NCBI GenBank assembly: GCA_040387195.1
Contig: JAZKEF010000013.1
Coordinates: 186,001 to 250,000, forward strand
Length of the DNA stretch: 64,000 bases
Direction: 5' to 3'
Origin: UKL13-3 sp040387195
GTDB taxonomy: Bacteria > Bacteroidota > Bacteroidia > UKL13-3
Shown in pieces: positions 1 through 7,541 of the stretch. Below the pieces are notes generated by a model. The model saw only the letters and a list, made by a program, of their open reading frames with translations. It was not told the origin of the DNA and did no database searches. The position numbers and the translations under genes are program-made. The stretch's first letter is position 1, and each line of letters starts with the position of its first letter.

Positions 1-971
1 CCGCGCATATCACTTTGGTCAAGGCGGCCCAGCACTTCAAAACCCCCATCAATATGTATTTTACCGATGTCGGCAGTCTGTATAAAGGCGCAGGAGTGAA
101 TATTGGCCAGGTCAATTACATTGATAAGCCCTGTTTGAGTGCCGGGAAGCAGCTGAAGGGCATCCGTTGCATCCGATACCGTCACTTTCATCCAAGGCGG
201 AGTATAAAAAATGCCTTCACCTGAAGAGTATCCCTGGGATAACAACTCCGTCATTCCATATTCCGAATGAACATGTTTTACATTCAAAGCGGCTTGCAAT
301 TGCGCATGTACTTCTGCGCGGATCATTTCCTTTCTGCGTCCTTTCATTCCACCCGTTTCCATTATGATATCATTGCTAAGGTCAATGGGGAACTGCTCGG
401 CAAAATCCAATAAAGCAAAGGTTACACCCAGCAACAATACTTTCGTTTTTTTCGCTTTCAACCGTACCAAAGTCTGGTGGAGTTCTTCAAAATTGTAGAG
501 ATAAAATCCACTTTCTTCCTGTTTGCTTAGCCCGATAAGGTGATCGGCCATCACAATCAATGAGGATCCTTCGCGTTCAATGTAGTTTGGAAGAAGGGCG
601 AGAATGGCATATTGGGAAGGATCTCCGTAAAACAATTCAAACGCCTTGGTGAAACTTTGAATATAAATGGCGTTGTTTTTAACAGGATGTTGACTTATGG
701 TCATTCCGGTAGTAGCGCTGCTGGTATATATCGCTTCAGGAGTGAAGATCCCGGTTTGGACGTTATGTGTTTTAAAAAATGAAACGGGTAAAAAAGGGAT
801 TTGTGCAACGGAATTAATGGCAGAGGTGTCTGTATTGAGGTGGTTGCAGTAGCTTCGGTAAACAGGATTGTGTTCGTATTGATGCTGAAACAACCGCACT
901 GCTAATTCATCAAAATGTAGTATTTTTGATTTAAATATTTCCTGAATAAAATTGGTCTCGTTAAATAACAT
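1..971 (-). CDS. LuxE/PaaK-like acyl-protein synthetase (3' end beyond window)
   Basis: The gene is partial: 323 codons are present and the frame runs off the left edge. Members of this adenylate-forming branch activate a carboxylic acid with ATP and hand it to an acceptor protein or thiol. Visible motifs are a Ser/Thr/Gly-rich nucleotide loop (TSSATTGMT, about residues 83-91) and EYGMTE near residue 237, matching the A5 adenylate-binding motif. I read the frame directly from the reverse strand. ATG at 971 is the only ATG near the expected N-terminus, which continues as MLFNETNFIQEIF. The start overlaps by about 20 nt the start of the divergent lipoprotein gene. The native substrate cannot be told from the sequence. 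Confidence 0.8.
   Translation of the reverse strand, partial: MLFNETNFIQEIFKSKILHFDELAVRLFQHQYEHNPVYRSYCNHLNTDTSAINSVAQIPFLPVSFFKTHNVQTGIFTPEAIYTSSATTGMTISQHPVKNNAIYIQSFTKAFELFYGDPSQYAILALLPNYIEREGSSLIVMADHLIGLSKQEESGFYLYNFEELHQTLVRLKAKKTKVLLLGVTFALLDFAEQFPIDLSNDIIMETGGMKGRRKEMIRAEVHAQLQAALNVKHVHSEYGMTELLSQGYSSGEGIFYTPPWMKVTVSDATDALQLLPGTQTGLINVIDLANIHSCAFIQTADIGKIHIDGGFEVLGRLDQSDMR
921..928 (+). promoter_or_regulatory. -7 element TAttTTTG upstream of the lipoprotein gene
   Basis: This is a perfect match to the Bacteroidota -7 consensus TAnnTTTG. It ends 23 nt before the proposed TTG start at 952, leaving a short leader. No TTG box is seen at the usual 18-21 nt upstream distance, so only half of the promoter is supported. 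It lies inside the N-terminal coding part of the opposing LuxE-like gene. Confidence 0.4.
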
Positions 972-1512
972 ATTAAGATACGGTATCCTGATCGGTACAG
1001 TTTTGCTTGCACTGAGTGCCTGCAAAAAAAGCGAAATCTATTCGGATATCCCTGTTATAGAGTTTAAAAACTATTACTTTACCCTGGATACAACCGGTGG
1101 CGCCAATGTAGAAAAGCTTGGGATCATTATCAGCTATAAAGATGGTGATGGAGATATCGGTCTAGGTGATGGAGATAATGATCCGCCATTCCACAGTGAT
1201 ACGGTGAATGGTAAAGAAACAAATGTGTATCATTATAATTTATACGAAGAGTTTTTTGAATTGGATACCGCAACACAAACTTTTAAACGAATAATCAAAC
1301 CAAATACAACAGATTCATTGGTGATTTCAGGCAGGGTAGGGAATATAACCCCCGATGGTAAACATAAGGCCATCAGGGGTGATATTGATTGGCAAAACGA
1401 TGTGCCTAAATATCCGGAAATGTCGGGTGTTATTAAGGTAAGAATAAGAATTTACGACAGGGCATTGCATGAAAGCAACACGGTGGAATCACCTGAAATT
1501 GTATTGCCGTAA
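952..1512 (+). CDS. Predicted lipoprotein with Asp/Gly-rich segment
   Basis: A 186-residue protein of unknown function. It has a short N-region, a hydrophobic stretch and a lipobox (ALSAC) with the lipidated Cys at residue 24, so it should be membrane-anchored. Residues 63-79 are rich in alternating Asp and Gly (DGDGDIGLGDGD). This pattern recurs in Bacteroidota lipoproteins and could bind calcium, which is inference. The start is uncommon: an in-frame stop at 943-945 rules out anything further upstream and no ATG precedes the signal peptide, so TTG at 952 is the best choice. A -7 promoter match at 921-928 fits this start. Confidence 0.75.
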   Translation: MVSLNNILRYGILIGTVLLALSACKKSEIYSDIPVIEFKNYYFTLDTTGGANVEKLGIIISYKDGDGDIGLGDGDNDPPFHSDTVNGKETNVYHYNLYEEFFELDTATQTFKRIIKPNTTDSLVISGRVGNITPDGKHKAIRGDIDWQNDVPKYPEMSGVIKVRIRIYDRALHESNTVESPEIVLP

Positions 1513-1532
1513 GGTATTGTAATCATCGATGA

Positions 1533-1736
1533 TTAAAAATCATCATCGTCTTCATCGTCTTCGTCAAAGTCGATATCATCTACATCCAGATCCATGTCAT
1601 CATCCAGATCCAAATCATCGTCTTCATCTTCGTCTTCAGAGTAAGTCTTTTTAGGAGCTTCCTTCTTAGGTGACTTTGCGTTGGTGATTACTTTTGTCGT
1701 TGCTGCTTTTGCAACTGTTTTTTTAGCGATAGTCAT
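1533..1736 (-). CDS. Small protein with basic N-half and acidic C-half
   Basis: A 67-residue protein with an extreme charge split. Residues 1-30 are rich in Lys, Ala and Thr and contain no acidic residues before the KKEAPKK segment. Residues 33-67 are almost only Asp and Glu with a few hydrophobic residues, ending in DDDDF. There is no signal peptide or membrane segment. I do not recognise a named family, although short Lys/Ala plus poly-Asp proteins are common in Bacteroidota. The basic half could bind nucleic acid and the acidic tail could mask it or contact a basic partner; this is inference. A promoter with both boxes lies just upstream (1764-1793), which argues for a real, possibly abundant product. 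Confidence 0.75.
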   Translation of the reverse strand: MTIAKKTVAKAATTKVITNAKSPKKEAPKKTYSEDEDEDDDLDLDDDMDLDVDDIDFDEDDEDDDDF

Positions 1737-1763
1737 TTGAGTGGTAAATTTTTATTCAATAAA

Positions 1764-1793
1764 CAAATTTAAACTTTCTTTCATTTAAGCAAA
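1764..1793 (-). promoter_or_regulatory. Bacteroidota promoter of the small basic/acidic protein gene
   Basis: On the minus strand the site reads TTTG (1793-1790), 18 nt, then TAaaTTTG (1771-1764). Both boxes match the consensus exactly. The expected start of transcription lies near 1757, giving a leader of about 20 nt before the ATG at 1736. Confidence 0.65.
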
Positions 1794-1868
1794 CACAAAA
1801 TATGCGTGCATTAATCCGGGGGTGAAATAAAAATTTGAAAGCTATAAATGCAAGTACTTTCAAAGAAT

Positions 1869-2771
1869 TTAAAAAAATATTTCGCTTGCTAATTTAAAAG
1901 TATTGCAATGTGCATTTACGATATCTGAAATTTTGGGAGAATATCCGCCACCCATTGCGGCTACCACCGGTATATTATCCTTTCTGCACCAGTTGAAAAC
2001 CAGTCTGTCACGTTCCATACAACCTTCAGGAGATACGTTGAGTTTACCATATTTATCGGTTTCCAGAATATCGACTCCTGAAAGATAAAAGATAAACTGG
2101 GGTTTAAATTCCCCAATAATTTTTGGAATATGCTGTTTCATTAACTGCAAATAAGCATCATCCCTTATCCCGTTATGCAGCTCAATATCCAACGAAGAAT
2201 GCTCTTTAAAGAACGGATAGTTGTCTTTTCCATGCATGCTGAGTGTAAATACCCGCGGTTCATCTGTAAACAAACTGGCAGTTCCGTTTCCCTGATGTAC
2301 ATCCAGATCGATAATCAAAATGCGCTCGATTTTTTTTCGCTCCAACAAGTAGTTGGTTGCAATTCCAAAGTCATTTAATAAACAAAAACCTTCTCCTTTA
2401 TCCGAAAAAGCATGGTGCGTTCCTCCGGCAACATTCATTGCCACTCCATATTGTAATGCATACTCCACACACTCAATAGAACCTTGTGCAATCCGTTGTT
2501 CCCGCTCCACCAGTTGTGCTGAGAGCGGAAATCCGATTTTGCGCATTTCGGAAGCTGTTAGTTTCAGGTGCTTCATCCTGTTCCAATAACCGGAATCATG
2601 TGTGAGTAAAATATCTTCTTCCGAAATGATCCCCGGTTCAAATAAGTTCGTTTCCGTGATAATCCCCTCGTGCAACAATTGTTTAGGTATGAGTTCATAT
2701 TTGAGCATCGGAAAACGATGTCCTTCAGGCAGCGGATGCTGGAAAATTTCGTGGTAAGCTATTTTGAGCAA
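1869..2771 (-). CDS. Histone deacetylase family amidohydrolase
   Basis: A zinc-dependent deacetylase of the arginase/deacetylase fold. Bacterial members act on acetylated amines or lysines; the substrate here is unknown. Numbered from TTG 2771, the paired catalytic histidines are in GGTHHA (119-120), the zinc ligands are Asp157 and His159 in DLDVHQGNGT and Asp234 in SGVD, and the transition-state tyrosine is in GGGYS (277). All catalytic residues are present. The frame is also open to an ATG at 2828, but the family normally begins MLKIAYHP, and TTG 2771 gives MLKIAYHE. The extra 19 codons fall inside a heptad repeat array, so I prefer the shorter form. Confidence 0.88.
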   Translation of the reverse strand: MLKIAYHEIFQHPLPEGHRFPMLKYELIPKQLLHEGIITETNLFEPGIISEEDILLTHDSGYWNRMKHLKLTASEMRKIGFPLSAQLVEREQRIAQGSIECVEYALQYGVAMNVAGGTHHAFSDKGEGFCLLNDFGIATNYLLERKKIERILIIDLDVHQGNGTASLFTDEPRVFTLSMHGKDNYPFFKEHSSLDIELHNGIRDDAYLQLMKQHIPKIIGEFKPQFIFYLSGVDILETDKYGKLNVSPEGCMERDRLVFNWCRKDNIPVVAAMGGGYSPKISDIVNAHCNTFKLASEIFF

Positions 2772-2808
2772 AACAATGTCGGATAAATGCTTACGAAGAT
2801 GTGAAGAG

Positions 2809-3017
2809 AAATTCGAATAAGGAAGCACGAATTTCGAAAAGGGGAATGCAAAATGTGGAGATGTAGAGATGAGACAATGTGCAGATGATAGAGATAGGGA
2901 ATGAAGGGGTTAGAGGATGAAGGTATGAAGAGGGGTAATGCAAGCAACAACTGCCGACATTCAGCATTCAACCCTGCTAAAAGCCAACAGCCAAGAGCTA
3001 ACCACACTACTCAAACA
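2809..3017. repeat. Long intergenic heptad array, purine-rich then A/C-rich
   Basis: From 2809 the sequence steps in 7-nt units, starting with AAATTCG and later AAATGTG, GAGATGT and similar G/A/T-rich units to about 2941. From 2948 to 3017 it continues in 7-nt units that are C/A-rich (CAACTGC, GCCAACA, GCCAAGA). No reading frame is supported. The first unit equals the main unit of the inverted repeats around the four-helix-bundle gene at 4.6 kb. The rest of the gap up to pntAa holds only a weak -7 match, TAatTTTt at 3084-3091. Confidence 0.65.
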
Positions 3018-3094
3018 CCTTAATAAACTAACGGTAGTTGGAAATGTGCTCCAAAAGTCTTTAGTTCACGATACACAATTAACTAATTTTTACA

Positions 3095-4219
3095 ATGAAG
3101 ATAGCGGTTGTAAAAGAAACAAAGCCTGGAGAAAAACGTGTAGCGCTTACTCCGGCTGTTGCATTACAATTTATCAAACAGGGATATACTTGTTTGGTTG
3201 AAACACAGGCGGGATATGCATCCAACTTTTCAGACGATGCTTATCAGCAGGCAGGTTGTACCCTGGTTTCGTCAAAGCAGGATCTGCTGGGGCAAGCCGA
3301 TGTGGTAATTATGGTAAATGCACCTTCTGCCGATGAAATCGGGATGATAAAATCAGGTACTATTCTGATTTCCTATATATATCATTCATTCAATCCTGAG
3401 TTGGTGGGACTGCTTTCCAAACATGGAATCAGTGCATTTTCAATGGATGCCATGCCGCGTATTTCACGTGCACAAAGTATGGATGCATTAAGTTCTCAAA
3501 ATAACCTTGCAGGATACAAAGCCGTAATCATGGGCGCAGATGTGATGGGAAAAATTTTCCCGCTGATCATGACAGCTGCCGGAACCATTACACCATCACG
3601 CATTCTCATTTTTGGAGCAGGAGTTGCCGGATTACAGGCAGTAGCAACTGCCAAACGTTTAGGTGCTATTGTGGAAGTTACAGATGTACGTCCCGAAACA
3701 AAAGAGCAGGTTGAATCGCTTGGTGGAAAGTTTATCGAAGTAAAAGGAGAAGGAGTGAAGGTTGAAGGTGGATATGCCAAAGAAGTTTCGGCCGAATATT
3801 TAGCCAAACAAAAAGAAGCGGTGAACAAAAGTTTAGCACTGGCAGATTTGGTTATTACAACAGCTTTGGTTGCCGGTAAAAAAGCTCCTGTATTGATTAC
3901 CGAAGATCAGGTAAAGTTGATGAAGCTGGGCAGTGTGATTGTAGATATGGCTGTTGAGCAAGGTGGTAATTGCGCCCTGAGCGAATTGGATAAAACGGTA
4001 GTTAAAAACGGAGTAACCATTGTGGGACAAAGTAATTTGCCAAGTACACTGGCCCAAAATGCAAGCGAGTTATATGCCAAAAATATATATAATTTTCTCA
4101 CCCACCTGTCTACCAAAGACGGAATGAAATGGGAGTTGGAAGAAGAAATTACCAAAGGAACTTTGGTTACACACCAGCAAAAAATTGTTCACCCAAGTTT
4201 ACAAACAGCAACCGCATAA
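3095..4219 (+). CDS. pntAa: NAD(P) transhydrogenase subunit alpha part 1
   Basis: This is the soluble NAD(H)-binding domain I of proton-translocating transhydrogenase, which transfers hydride between NADH and NADP and couples it to the proton gradient. The 374 residues cover domain I only, as expected for the three-gene form. Visible are the segment MPRISRAQSMDALSSQ (about 120-135) and the dinucleotide fold GAGVAGLQA (174-182) followed by the acidic turn VEVTDVR. ATG at 3095 begins the family N-terminus MKIAVVKET. A -7-like TAatTTTt ends only 3 nt before the ATG, so the message may be nearly leaderless. pntAb follows after 3 nt. Confidence 0.95.
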   Translation: MKIAVVKETKPGEKRVALTPAVALQFIKQGYTCLVETQAGYASNFSDDAYQQAGCTLVSSKQDLLGQADVVIMVNAPSADEIGMIKSGTILISYIYHSFNPELVGLLSKHGISAFSMDAMPRISRAQSMDALSSQNNLAGYKAVIMGADVMGKIFPLIMTAAGTITPSRILIFGAGVAGLQAVATAKRLGAIVEVTDVRPETKEQVESLGGKFIEVKGEGVKVEGGYAKEVSAEYLAKQKEAVNKSLALADLVITTALVAGKKAPVLITEDQVKLMKLGSVIVDMAVEQGGNCALSELDKTVVKNGVTIVGQSNLPSTLAQNASELYAKNIYNFLTHLSTKDGMKWELEEEITKGTLVTHQQKIVHPSLQTATA

Positions 4220-4222
4220 TTT

Positions 4223-4528
4223 ATGGAAAATATATTCGCGTTTATTTCTGATAATAAAGAAATGTTCTACCTCATTATCCTGATGATTTTTGTAGGTATT
4301 GAATTGATTGGTCATGTGCCATCAGTATTGCATACACCATTAATGAGTGGGGCTAATGCTATTCACGGGGTGGTAATTATTGGTTCCATCATTGTAATGG
4401 GACAGGCAGATCATATAGCAGCGTTGATCCTTGGTTTTTTTGCCGTTGTCTTAGGAACACTGAATGTAGTTGGTGGTTTTGTTGTAACGGATAGAATGCT
4501 TGAAATGTTCAAAAAGAAAAAATCATAG
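4223..4528 (+). CDS. pntAb: NAD(P) transhydrogenase subunit alpha part 2
   Basis: The small membrane subunit carries the first part of domain II, the proton channel. Its 101 residues hold about three hydrophobic helices separated by short loops and end in a basic tail (FKKKKS), as in the split family. It starts 3 nt after the pntAa stop and belongs to the same transcript. Normally pntB follows directly. Here the next gene is a four-helix-bundle gene between inverted repeats, and pntB begins 526 nt downstream. Confidence 0.93.
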   Translation: MENIFAFISDNKEMFYLIILMIFVGIELIGHVPSVLHTPLMSGANAIHGVVIIGSIIVMGQADHIAALILGFFAVVLGTLNVVGGFVVTDRMLEMFKKKKS

Positions 4529-4536
4529 TGAAGCCC

Positions 4537-4570
4537 AAATTCGAATGATAAAATTCGAAACTCGAAAAAA
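4537..4570. repeat. Left terminal inverted repeat of the four-helix-bundle insertion
   Basis: 34 nt whose reverse complement recurs at 4989-5022 with 32 matches, the outer 24 nt (4537-4560) being perfect. It can be divided into exact heptads: AAATTCG at 4537, AATGATA at 4544, AAATTCG at 4551 and AAACTCG at 4558. It begins 8 nt after the pntAb stop codon. Confidence 0.85.
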
Positions 4571-4609
4571 TGCGATGAAGCAAGATTGAATTAAAAGTCC
4601 TGTAGTACG

Positions 4610-4975
4610 ATGATAACCCCCAAAATATACAATTTAGAAGAGCGGACATTTGAATTTGCTCAACAAGTGAGACGATTTATAAAGAAGATTCCAAAATCAA
4701 TAGCTAATACTGAGGATGGAAAACAAGTTATTCGATCTTCTGGTTCTGTTGGTGCCAATTATATCGAAGCAAATGATAGCTTAGGTGAAAAGGATAAGTT
4801 AATGAAAATAAGGATCTGTAGAAAAGAGTCGAAAGAAAGTAAATTCTGGCTTAAACTATTAGATACAGATTCAAAACAAGAATTGGAAACTGAAAGAATG
4901 AACCTTATTATGGAAGCAAATGAGCTGATGTTAATTTTTGGTTCGATACTTCAAAAATTAAAACAAACAAAATAG
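4610..4975 (+). CDS. Four-helix-bundle protein related to 23S rRNA intervening-sequence proteins
   Basis: A 121-residue, mostly helical protein. The family signature RSSGSVGANYIEA lies at residues 42-54, followed by the conserved helix KIRICRKESKESKFWLKLL (67-84). Relatives are the proteins encoded by intervening sequences within bacterial 23S rRNA and the accessory Avd proteins of diversity-generating retroelements; the latter bind nucleic acid. No reverse transcriptase is nearby. The gene sits between near-perfect inverted repeats and splits pntAb from pntB, so it looks like an inserted cassette. Its molecular role is unknown. Its codon usage is more A/T-rich than that of the pnt genes by eye. 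Confidence 0.9.
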   Translation: MITPKIYNLEERTFEFAQQVRRFIKKIPKSIANTEDGKQVIRSSGSVGANYIEANDSLGEKDKLMKIRICRKESKESKFWLKLLDTDSKQELETERMNLIMEANELMLIFGSILQKLKQTK

Positions 4976-4988
4976 AAATCCTTTCTCT

Positions 4989-5022
4989 TTGTTTCGAATT
5001 TCGAATTTTATCATTCGAATTT
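4989..5022. repeat. Right terminal inverted repeat of the four-helix-bundle insertion
   Basis: The reverse complement of 4537-4570, with the 24 nt at 4999-5022 identical to the outer left arm. On the minus strand it reads in heptads AAATTCG, AATGATA, then AAATTCG twice. The two arms could pair in the transcript to form a stem enclosing the 121-codon gene. The sequence TGAAG occurs on both flanks (4529-4533 and 5031-5035), but at unequal distances from the arms, so it is weak evidence for a target duplication. Confidence 0.85.
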
Positions 5023-5054
5023 TGATACGTTGAAGAGAAACTAAAATCCGAACT

Positions 5055-6488
5055 ATGACAAAATATATACTTGAAATCATTTACCTGATAGCATCAACAA
5101 CTTTTATATTGGGTTTGAAAATGTTGGGTAATCCTGCCAGTGCACGAAAGGGAAATTTAATCGCTGCATTCGGAATGGTGCTGGCCATATTCGGTACCAT
5201 CTTTTTGTATACCGATGTAGCCGGTAATCATCTCAAAAACCTTCCACTCATTTTTGGTGGTTTGCTTGTTGGAACTGTGGTAGGTTGGATTGCAGCCAAA
5301 CGTGTACAGATGACTGCTATGCCGGAGATGGTGAGTTTGTTCAATGGTATGGGTGGCGCTTGTGCAATGTTAATTTCGGTAATTGAATTTCAACACATCA
5401 CTGCTGCTTCTCCCGGTGGAATGACGGATGTGGTTTCGGCAGCGATGCTGATTCCTAAAGGTGAACTGGCCACTATATTGATCGGGATGATTATCGGTTC
5501 GGTTTCATTTGCGGGGAGTATCATCGCATATGGTAAACTGAGCGGGAAAGTAAAAGACAAATCGTTCAGCGCGCAGCAGTTTATCAATATCGGATTGATG
5601 TTGGTCATTGTTGTGTTGGCTGTAATGGCGGTGATTAATGTGGATGTCAATATGTTTTATGCAGTATTGGCGCTTTCGCTGTTGTATGGAATTTTATTTG
5701 TGTTACCAATCGGTGGTGCCGATATGCCGGTGGTGATCTCGTTGCTCAATTCATTTACGGGTGTGGCAGCAGCATGTGGTGGATTTTTGTATGATAATAA
5801 AGTAATGTTGGTAGGTGGTATCCTGGTGGGAAGTGCCGGTACACTTTTAACCATGGTGATGTGTAAGGCAATGAACCGTTCATTACTCAATGTATTGATT
5901 GGTAATTTTGGCGGAGCAAAAGGCGAAGCGGCAACCTCATCTTCTTTCCAAGGTTCAACCAAAGAAGTAACAGCCAGCGATGCTGCCATTTTAATGAAAT
6001 ATGCTAAAAAGGTCGTGATCGTTCCTGGTTATGGATTGGCAGTTGCGCAAGCGCAGCATGTGGTGCATGAACTGGAGGAGTTACTTGAAAGAGAAGGTGT
6101 AGAAGTGAAGTATGCAATTCACCCCGTTGCCGGGCGTATGCCTGGTCATATGAATGTATTGCTTGCCGAGAGTAATGTGAGTTACGATAAACTGGTGGAG
6201 ATGGAAGAAATTAATCCGGAGTTTAGTACTACGGATGTGGTATTGGTTGTGGGTGCAAATGACGTTGTAAATCCGGCAGCTAAAACAGACCCGAATTCAC
6301 CGATATACGGAATGCCAATTCTGGAAGTTGAAAATGCTGCCAATGTAATTGTAAACAAAAGATCAATGAAAGCGGGGTATGCCGGCATCGAAAACGAATT
6401 GTTCTTCAAACCCAAAACCAGTATGTTGTTCGGAGACGCCAAAAAAGCATTGACACAACTGGTGAGTGAAATAAAAAGTTTAGGATAA
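5055..6488 (+). CDS. pntB: NAD(P) transhydrogenase subunit beta
   Basis: The 477 residues contain the rest of the proton channel (domain II, about nine hydrophobic helices, residues 1-265) and the NADP-binding domain III. Domain III motifs are complete: GYGLAVAQAQ, VAGRMPGHMNVLLAE, GANDVVNPAA, and KRSM with GYAG near the end. Together with PntAa and PntAb it makes a full enzyme supplying NADPH at the cost of the proton gradient. Nothing suggests loss of function, even though the four-helix-bundle cassette separates it from pntAb. Its translation or message stability may depend on that insert (inference). Confidence 0.95.
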   Translation: MTKYILEIIYLIASTTFILGLKMLGNPASARKGNLIAAFGMVLAIFGTIFLYTDVAGNHLKNLPLIFGGLLVGTVVGWIAAKRVQMTAMPEMVSLFNGMGGACAMLISVIEFQHITAASPGGMTDVVSAAMLIPKGELATILIGMIIGSVSFAGSIIAYGKLSGKVKDKSFSAQQFINIGLMLVIVVLAVMAVINVDVNMFYAVLALSLLYGILFVLPIGGADMPVVISLLNSFTGVAAACGGFLYDNKVMLVGGILVGSAGTLLTMVMCKAMNRSLLNVLIGNFGGAKGEAATSSSFQGSTKEVTASDAAILMKYAKKVVIVPGYGLAVAQAQHVVHELEELLEREGVEVKYAIHPVAGRMPGHMNVLLAESNVSYDKLVEMEEINPEFSTTDVVLVVGANDVVNPAAKTDPNSPIYGMPILEVENAANVIVNKRSMKAGYAGIENELFFKPKTSMLFGDAKKALTQLVSEIKSLG

Positions 6489-6511
6489 GCAATTATTAAT
6501 ACAAAGACGAT

Positions 6512-6679
6512 ATGAATAAGAGGGCTTTGCTTGTTGTGCTGGTAATTTTAAACTGCATGGTATTGATGGGGCAGCTTTATCCTGAGGGTGTTCCTCCGTT
6601 TGCAAGGACAGTGAATATTGTATTTTTGGTAATAAGCTTGGGGTACTTTGTTTATACTCTTTTACGTTCGGGGAAATAA
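6512..6679 (+). CDS. Small two-helix membrane protein
   Basis: A 55-residue reading frame, MNKRALLVVL to LLRSGK, starting 23 nt after the pntB stop. It has two hydrophobic segments (about residues 5-20 and 34-51) with a short polar turn containing YPEGVPPFAR. No family is recognised. It lies on the same strand as the pnt operon and could be co-transcribed. Confidence 0.6.
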   Translation: MNKRALLVVLVILNCMVLMGQLYPEGVPPFARTVNIVFLVISLGYFVYTLLRSGK

Positions 6680-6717
6680 TTTACCTTACGTATGTGTAAG
6701 ATTTAACAGTCTTCTTT

Positions 6718-7452
6718 ATGATTAGATCAACGTTGATTTTGTTAATTCTTTACATTCTATCTTCTTGTCATTCAAATGAAGGAAAGGGTATAAAGGATAG
6801 TGTTGTAGGAGGGGCATATCAGAAAATTCAGTTTCAATTTCCCGTAATAATTGATAGTTTTAAACCTCAAAATGTACATACCTTAAAGTCAATTCCCTTA
6901 CATCATTATCATGTATTGTATGTGGGTAGTTTAACGGATAGTATTTCAGTTTCATATAAACCTTACAGATCTGTCTATTCTCACTATGAAGGCTTGAGAA
7001 AACGACATAGAGAACTCCATCATGGAGATATTCAATTATTTGTGGATACGACCAATGAGTTGTATGGATATGGCTTTGTGAAAAGCTTGAATGTCGGTAA
7101 GAAATCAGAAGGATTTTCTTTAGAAGAAACATACTTTAGAGCATTGCCTGTTTTTGTTTTTAACAACTGTGCAGATACACTATTAGTAGGGTATGGAGAC
7201 GCACTGAACTTTATATTGGAGGTGAAGAATCAAAAGGGTAAATGGCAAGCACTTAATCTTTGGGAGGGAACAATGACGGGAACTCAAGCTATTTTGTTGC
7301 CTTCCAATCATGTGACTTTGACTTCAGTTCCAATTTTTAAAGGTAGCTTCAAAACGGTATTCAGGTTACGGTTTGACAACTTAGGTTTAATTGTGTCAAA
7401 TGAATATGCTGGAAGTATCGACCCACTTTTAATAAAGAAAGAGATTAGATGA
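6718..7452 (+). CDS. Hypothetical lipoprotein
   Basis: A 244-residue protein with a short signal peptide and lipobox (YILSSC, Cys at residue 17). The mature part is a polar, beta-rich sequence without recognisable motifs. I cannot assign a function. It starts 38 nt after the 55-residue membrane protein. Its base composition is more A/T-rich than that of pntB by eye, which could indicate recent acquisition or weak constraint. Confidence 0.75.
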   Translation: MIRSTLILLILYILSSCHSNEGKGIKDSVVGGAYQKIQFQFPVIIDSFKPQNVHTLKSIPLHHYHVLYVGSLTDSISVSYKPYRSVYSHYEGLRKRHRELHHGDIQLFVDTTNELYGYGFVKSLNVGKKSEGFSLEETYFRALPVFVFNNCADTLLVGYGDALNFILEVKNQKGKWQALNLWEGTMTGTQAILLPSNHVTLTSVPIFKGSFKTVFRLRFDNLGLIVSNEYAGSIDPLLIKKEIR

Positions 7453-7473
7453 TTATTTGTATAAGATTTTATG

Positions 7474-7490
7474 AAGGAATTCAATTCCTT
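7474..7490. repeat. Short palindrome after the lipoprotein gene
   Basis: AAGGAATT and AATTCCTT face each other across one base, 22 nt after the lipoprotein stop. It could form a small hairpin, but no T-run follows, so it is not called a terminator. Confidence 0.35.
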
Positions 7491-7541
7491 GTAAAAGAAT
7501 AAATCCAATATTAAGTTTACCGTTATTAAATAGCACCTATT

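Noticed and set aside
1..970. Plus-strand short frames at the left edge
   Set aside because: The minus strand carries a long LuxE-like frame with conserved motifs; the plus-strand frames are shadows.
2809..3017. CRISPR-like repeat array
   Set aside because: Units are only 7 nt, vary continuously and have no constant repeat with unique spacers; no cas gene is present.
4610..4975. Diversity-generating retroelement accessory gene (avd)
   Set aside because: No reverse transcriptase, template repeat or variable repeat is present nearby.
4529..5035. Insertion sequence with 5-bp target duplication
   Set aside because: TGAAG occurs on both sides but at 3 and 8 nt from the arms, and there is no transposase; only the inverted repeats are certain.
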